64,000 nt of DNA, from contig JAXLQK010000023.1 in assembly GCA_046331665.1 (NCBI GenBank), positions 1 to 64,000 of the forward strand. Reading direction: 5' to 3'. The DNA comes from CAWBAT01 sp046331665 (GTDB taxonomy: Bacteria; Acidobacteriota; Terriglobia; Versatilivoradales; Versatilivoraceae). The translations under genes and the position numbers were made by a program. Each line of letters begins with the position of its first letter. Position 1 is the stretch's first letter. The notes under the pieces are model-generated. The model worked only from the letters and a program-made list of their open reading frames with translations. It made no database searches and was not told the DNA's origin. Shown here piece by piece: positions 61,735-64,000 of the stretch.

Positions 61735-63216
61735 TCATGCATCCAGGGGACGGTCCTGTTTTCGATTCCAGTACAGATAAGCCGGCAGGCCCAGAAAAAC
61801 AATGGCCAGACCAGGCCAGGAGTTCTTTGGGTCTCCCACCAGGTTGCACACGAGGACGATGATCGCCAGCACCACGTAACAAATCGGAAGATAAGGATAA
61901 CCGATCGTGGCATAGGGCCGCTCCAGATCTGGACGGGCTCGGCGCAGTACAATCACTCCATAGACCGTCAGGACATAAAAAAGCAAAGCGGCGGAAATGA
62001 CGTAACTGAGAAGCTGGCCGTACGTGCCACTGAGAGTCAATAGCGAAGCCCAAAGCGCTTGCAGAGCCAGGGATTTGATGGGCGTTCGATAACGAGGATG
62101 AATCTCGGCAATTTTTGCAAAAAAAAGGCGATCCCGGGCCATCGCATAATAGACCCTTGGTCCCGACAGAATAATACCGTTCAAGCAACCGAAGGTGGAG
62201 ACCAAAATGGCAAATGAGACCAGCTGATTGCCCACGGGCCCCAGCACCGCATTGGCCACTGTGGCTGCAATCTTGTCTGTCTTGGCGATTTCGCCTACAG
62301 GCAAAACATGCAGGTATCCAATATTAACCAGCACATAAAGCAATGTGACCAGAAGCGTTCCACTGAAGAGAGCCAGCGGCAATGTTCGGGCAGGATTCTT
62401 AACCTCACCGGCGGTGAACGTCAGGTTATTCCAGGCATCCGCCGAGAATAGGGAGCCAATCATGGCCACCCCCAGGAGGAGTGCGAGGTTGAAAATCGTG
62501 GATTCCGAATCCCATAAGGGAGACGCTGAAAATCTGAACTGACTCACAATTTGCTGAATTCCCCTGGAGTCCGGAAAGAAGGGCAAAAAGTGAGACCACT
62601 GGCCTGCAGTAAAACTTACTCCCAGTATGATGAGCGCTAACAAAGCAAAAATCTTGAGGAGGGTGAAGACATTTTGGACTTTGGCTCCCAGACGGATGCC
62701 AAAACAATTGATGAAGGACAAGAGCAGGATCACCGCGACAGCAACCACCTGTTTCAAGTCGATCACCACGACGCGTCCCAGCCATTGAGTTTGAAACAAA
62801 ACGTGGGAGAGAGGAACGAAAACAGCCAGGTACCTGGCAAATCCTACAGCCACGGCGGCAATCGTGCCGGATTGAATGACGAGAAAGAGCGTCCACCCAT
62901 AAAGAAAACCCCAAAGGCGGCCATACGATTCTTTGAGGAAGACATATTGTCCTCCTGCCTTGGGCATTGCCGCGGAAAGCTCCGCATAACTAAGCGCACT
63001 CATGACCGTCATGATACCGCTTAGGATCCAAACGAAGAGAAGCAATCCTGGAGATTGAACGGCTTTGGCAATTTCCGAGGAAACGATAAAAATTCCGGAG
63101 CCTACCATGGAACCCACGATGAGCATCGTGGCATCCAGGATGCCGAGCCCCTTGACTAATTCAATTTCAGCAACTTTGCCCGTAAGCTTCTCCCGAAGAA
63201 AGGGGATTGGAATCAA
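61735..63216 (-). CDS. APC-superfamily amino acid permease, LAT/YkfD-like
   Basis: 493 residues, about 12 membrane segments. It starts GILDATMLIVGSMVGSGIFI, followed by SSEIAKAVQSPGLLLFVWIL and SYAELSAAMPKAGGQYVFLK, a pattern closer to the LAT/serine-threonine exchanger branch than to the CAT-like gene downstream. AWNNLTFTAGEVKNP is the conserved sixth-segment region. It has no scaffold partner gene. The two permeases are paralogues by fold only, not a recent duplication, since identity looks low by eye. Confidence 0.9.
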   Translation of the reverse strand: MIPIPFLREKLTGKVAEIELVKGLGILDATMLIVGSMVGSGIFIVSSEIAKAVQSPGLLLFVWILSGIMTVMSALSYAELSAAMPKAGGQYVFLKESYGRLWGFLYGWTLFLVIQSGTIAAVAVGFARYLAVFVPLSHVLFQTQWLGRVVVIDLKQVVAVAVILLLSFINCFGIRLGAKVQNVFTLLKIFALLALIILGVSFTAGQWSHFLPFFPDSRGIQQIVSQFRFSASPLWDSESTIFNLALLLGVAMIGSLFSADAWNNLTFTAGEVKNPARTLPLALFSGTLLVTLLYVLVNIGYLHVLPVGEIAKTDKIAATVANAVLGPVGNQLVSFAILVSTFGCLNGIILSGPRVYYAMARDRLFFAKIAEIHPRYRTPIKSLALQALWASLLTLSGTYGQLLSYVISAALLFYVLTVYGVIVLRRARPDLERPYATIGYPYLPICYVVLAIIVLVCNLVGDPKNSWPGLAIVFLGLPAYLYWNRKQDRPLDA

Positions 63217-63379
63217 CGCACAGTTCTGCCTCTAGATGGATCTTGCCATCCCTGTTCATCCCCGACAGGTAGCGTGAAACTCTGACAAATCCTAACAGGT
63301 TAAAAACATTTTGGAAAGAGTGGCGGGAACAAAACCGGATGGGACCAAGTTCTTAGGAACAACGAATAAACCCGGGCTC

Positions 63380-64000
63380 TTATAACGAACTCCAAACCTT
63401 GGGAAGAAACAATTTTTCGTAAAGGCGAATGGCATAACGGTCAGTCATCCCAGCCACAAAGTCGGCTACTCTTTGCTCGAGAGGGTCCTCTTCTCGATGT
63501 AGTTTCGGCAGGAAGGAATCAGGATGCTGGAGAACGTAGGAAAAGACGTCATTGAGAATCTTCTTTGCTTTGAGGAATTCGGCCTGCGGAATGCTTAGTT
63601 CATAAACTGTTTGATAGAGAAACTGGCGGAGGTCCAGCATCGCCTTCAATACATCTTCAGACATCGTAATCATCTGAAGGCCCACCTTCAAGCTTGAATG
63701 GATCACGTCGCTGACGAGAGTGTTGATGCGATGAGAGTGGGTGTCTCCAAGCTTCTGGACAATGGGTCGCGGGATGTTTTCAGGTTGTATGAGTCCGGAT
63801 CGAACGGCATCGTCCAAATCATGATTGACGTAAGCAATGATATCGGAAACCCGGACCACCTGCCCTTCCAGAGTGGCGGGTCTTCCCTTATCCTGCTTCG
63901 TAAAGACCGCTCCCGATCCTTTGGAGTGCTTGACGATGCCATCTCGCACCTCCCAGGTCAGATTGAGGCCTTCGCCGTTGGATTCCAGCTTTTCGACAAC
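63380..64000 (-). CDS. dGTPase/HD-domain phosphohydrolase, C-terminal part (runs off right edge)
   Basis: 207 codons are inside the window; the frame is open to base 64000, where it reads NGEGLNLTWEVRDGIVKHSK. This is the region after the HD metal site in deoxyguanosine-triphosphate triphosphohydrolase-like proteins. It continues with PATLEGQVVRVSDIIAYVNH, then DLDDAVRSGLI, all typical of dGTPase family members that split dNTPs to the nucleoside and triphosphate. The metal-binding N-terminus is outside the window, so activity cannot be judged. A GTG at 63949 could be mistaken for a start but lies within the conserved core. Confidence 0.88.
   Translation of the reverse strand, partial: VVEKLESNGEGLNLTWEVRDGIVKHSKGSGAVFTKQDKGRPATLEGQVVRVSDIIAYVNHDLDDAVRSGLIQPENIPRPIVQKLGDTHSHRINTLVSDVIHSSLKVGLQMITMSEDVLKAMLDLRQFLYQTVYELSIPQAEFLKAKKILNDVFSYVLQHPDSFLPKLHREEDPLEQRVADFVAGMTDRYAIRLYEKLFLPKVWSSL

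Overview
This 64 kb window reads as a bacterial chromosome segment, most likely from an Acidobacteriota-like lineage. That is an inference from gene content: a DUF4912/GlgB/GH57 branching-enzyme cluster, a response regulator with a long acidic linker and a short conserved tail, a secreted beta-propeller lactonase, type B succinate dehydrogenase, RAYT-type repeat elements, and secreted proteins with carboxypeptidase-regulatory folds. There is no rRNA, no tRNA that I can recognise and no CRISPR array. Most genes are ordinary chromosomal genes; the accessory stretches lie at about 11.8-20.1 kb, 26.9-34.4 kb and 47.7-52.0 kb.

Layout. 0-5.7 kb (minus strand): the 5' end of valS, a response regulator, a BamD-like lipoprotein, a three-PASTA membrane protein and an acyl-CoA desaturase. 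6.0-8.1 kb (plus): a minimal bacterial-microcompartment locus of one BMC-H shell protein and a CoA-acylating aldehyde dehydrogenase with a proline-rich tail and a C-terminal module. 8.2-11.2 kb: a large GT-C-like membrane protein. 11.4-20.1 kb: csoR beside a decayed copper ATPase, a 298-bp mini-element bounded by inverted repeats, a small operon of exported proteins, a frameshifted erythromycin-esterase-like gene and a decayed IS3-family element. 20.1-25.6 kb (minus): serA with a class V aminotransferase (probable serine synthesis), a LysM-like amidase and an M50 protease with CBS domains.

26.2-34.4 kb: a small secreted protein, then a very large secreted RHS/YD-repeat protein interrupted by a short out-of-frame stretch. 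Its variable C-terminal tip overlaps by ATGA a small four-segment membrane protein (candidate toxin and immunity pair). Downstream lie a 174-bp direct repeat, a TIR-bounded RAYT remnant, a second small membrane ORF and an orphan piece of RHS core. 34.7-39.6 kb: an MBL-rhodanese fusion, endonuclease III, a NUDIX hydrolase, and PNP with uridine kinase. 39.8-44.3 kb: the DUF4912, GH13 GlgB and GH57 branching-enzyme operon, followed by hairpin repeats. 44.7-49.6 kb: an unrecognised protein, a secreted glycosidase-like protein, another RHS-core remnant, palindromic repeats, a truncated enolase-superfamily gene and a RhaT-type transporter.

50.2-64 kb: inositol-phosphate synthase, a four-helix-bundle gene inside an inverted repeat, sdhCAB, a KpsF-type sugar-phosphate isomerase, a membrane protein of uncertain family, a ThuA-like protein, a secreted lactonase-like propeller, two APC permeases in tandem, and the 3' part of a dGTPase-like gene running off the right edge.

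The strongest candidates for something undescribed are the RHS variable tip with its overlapping membrane protein and cassette debris, the inverted-repeat mini-elements carrying pieces of a RAYT transposase, and the minimal microcompartment locus. All coordinates, motif positions and membrane segments were read by eye; no database search was run.
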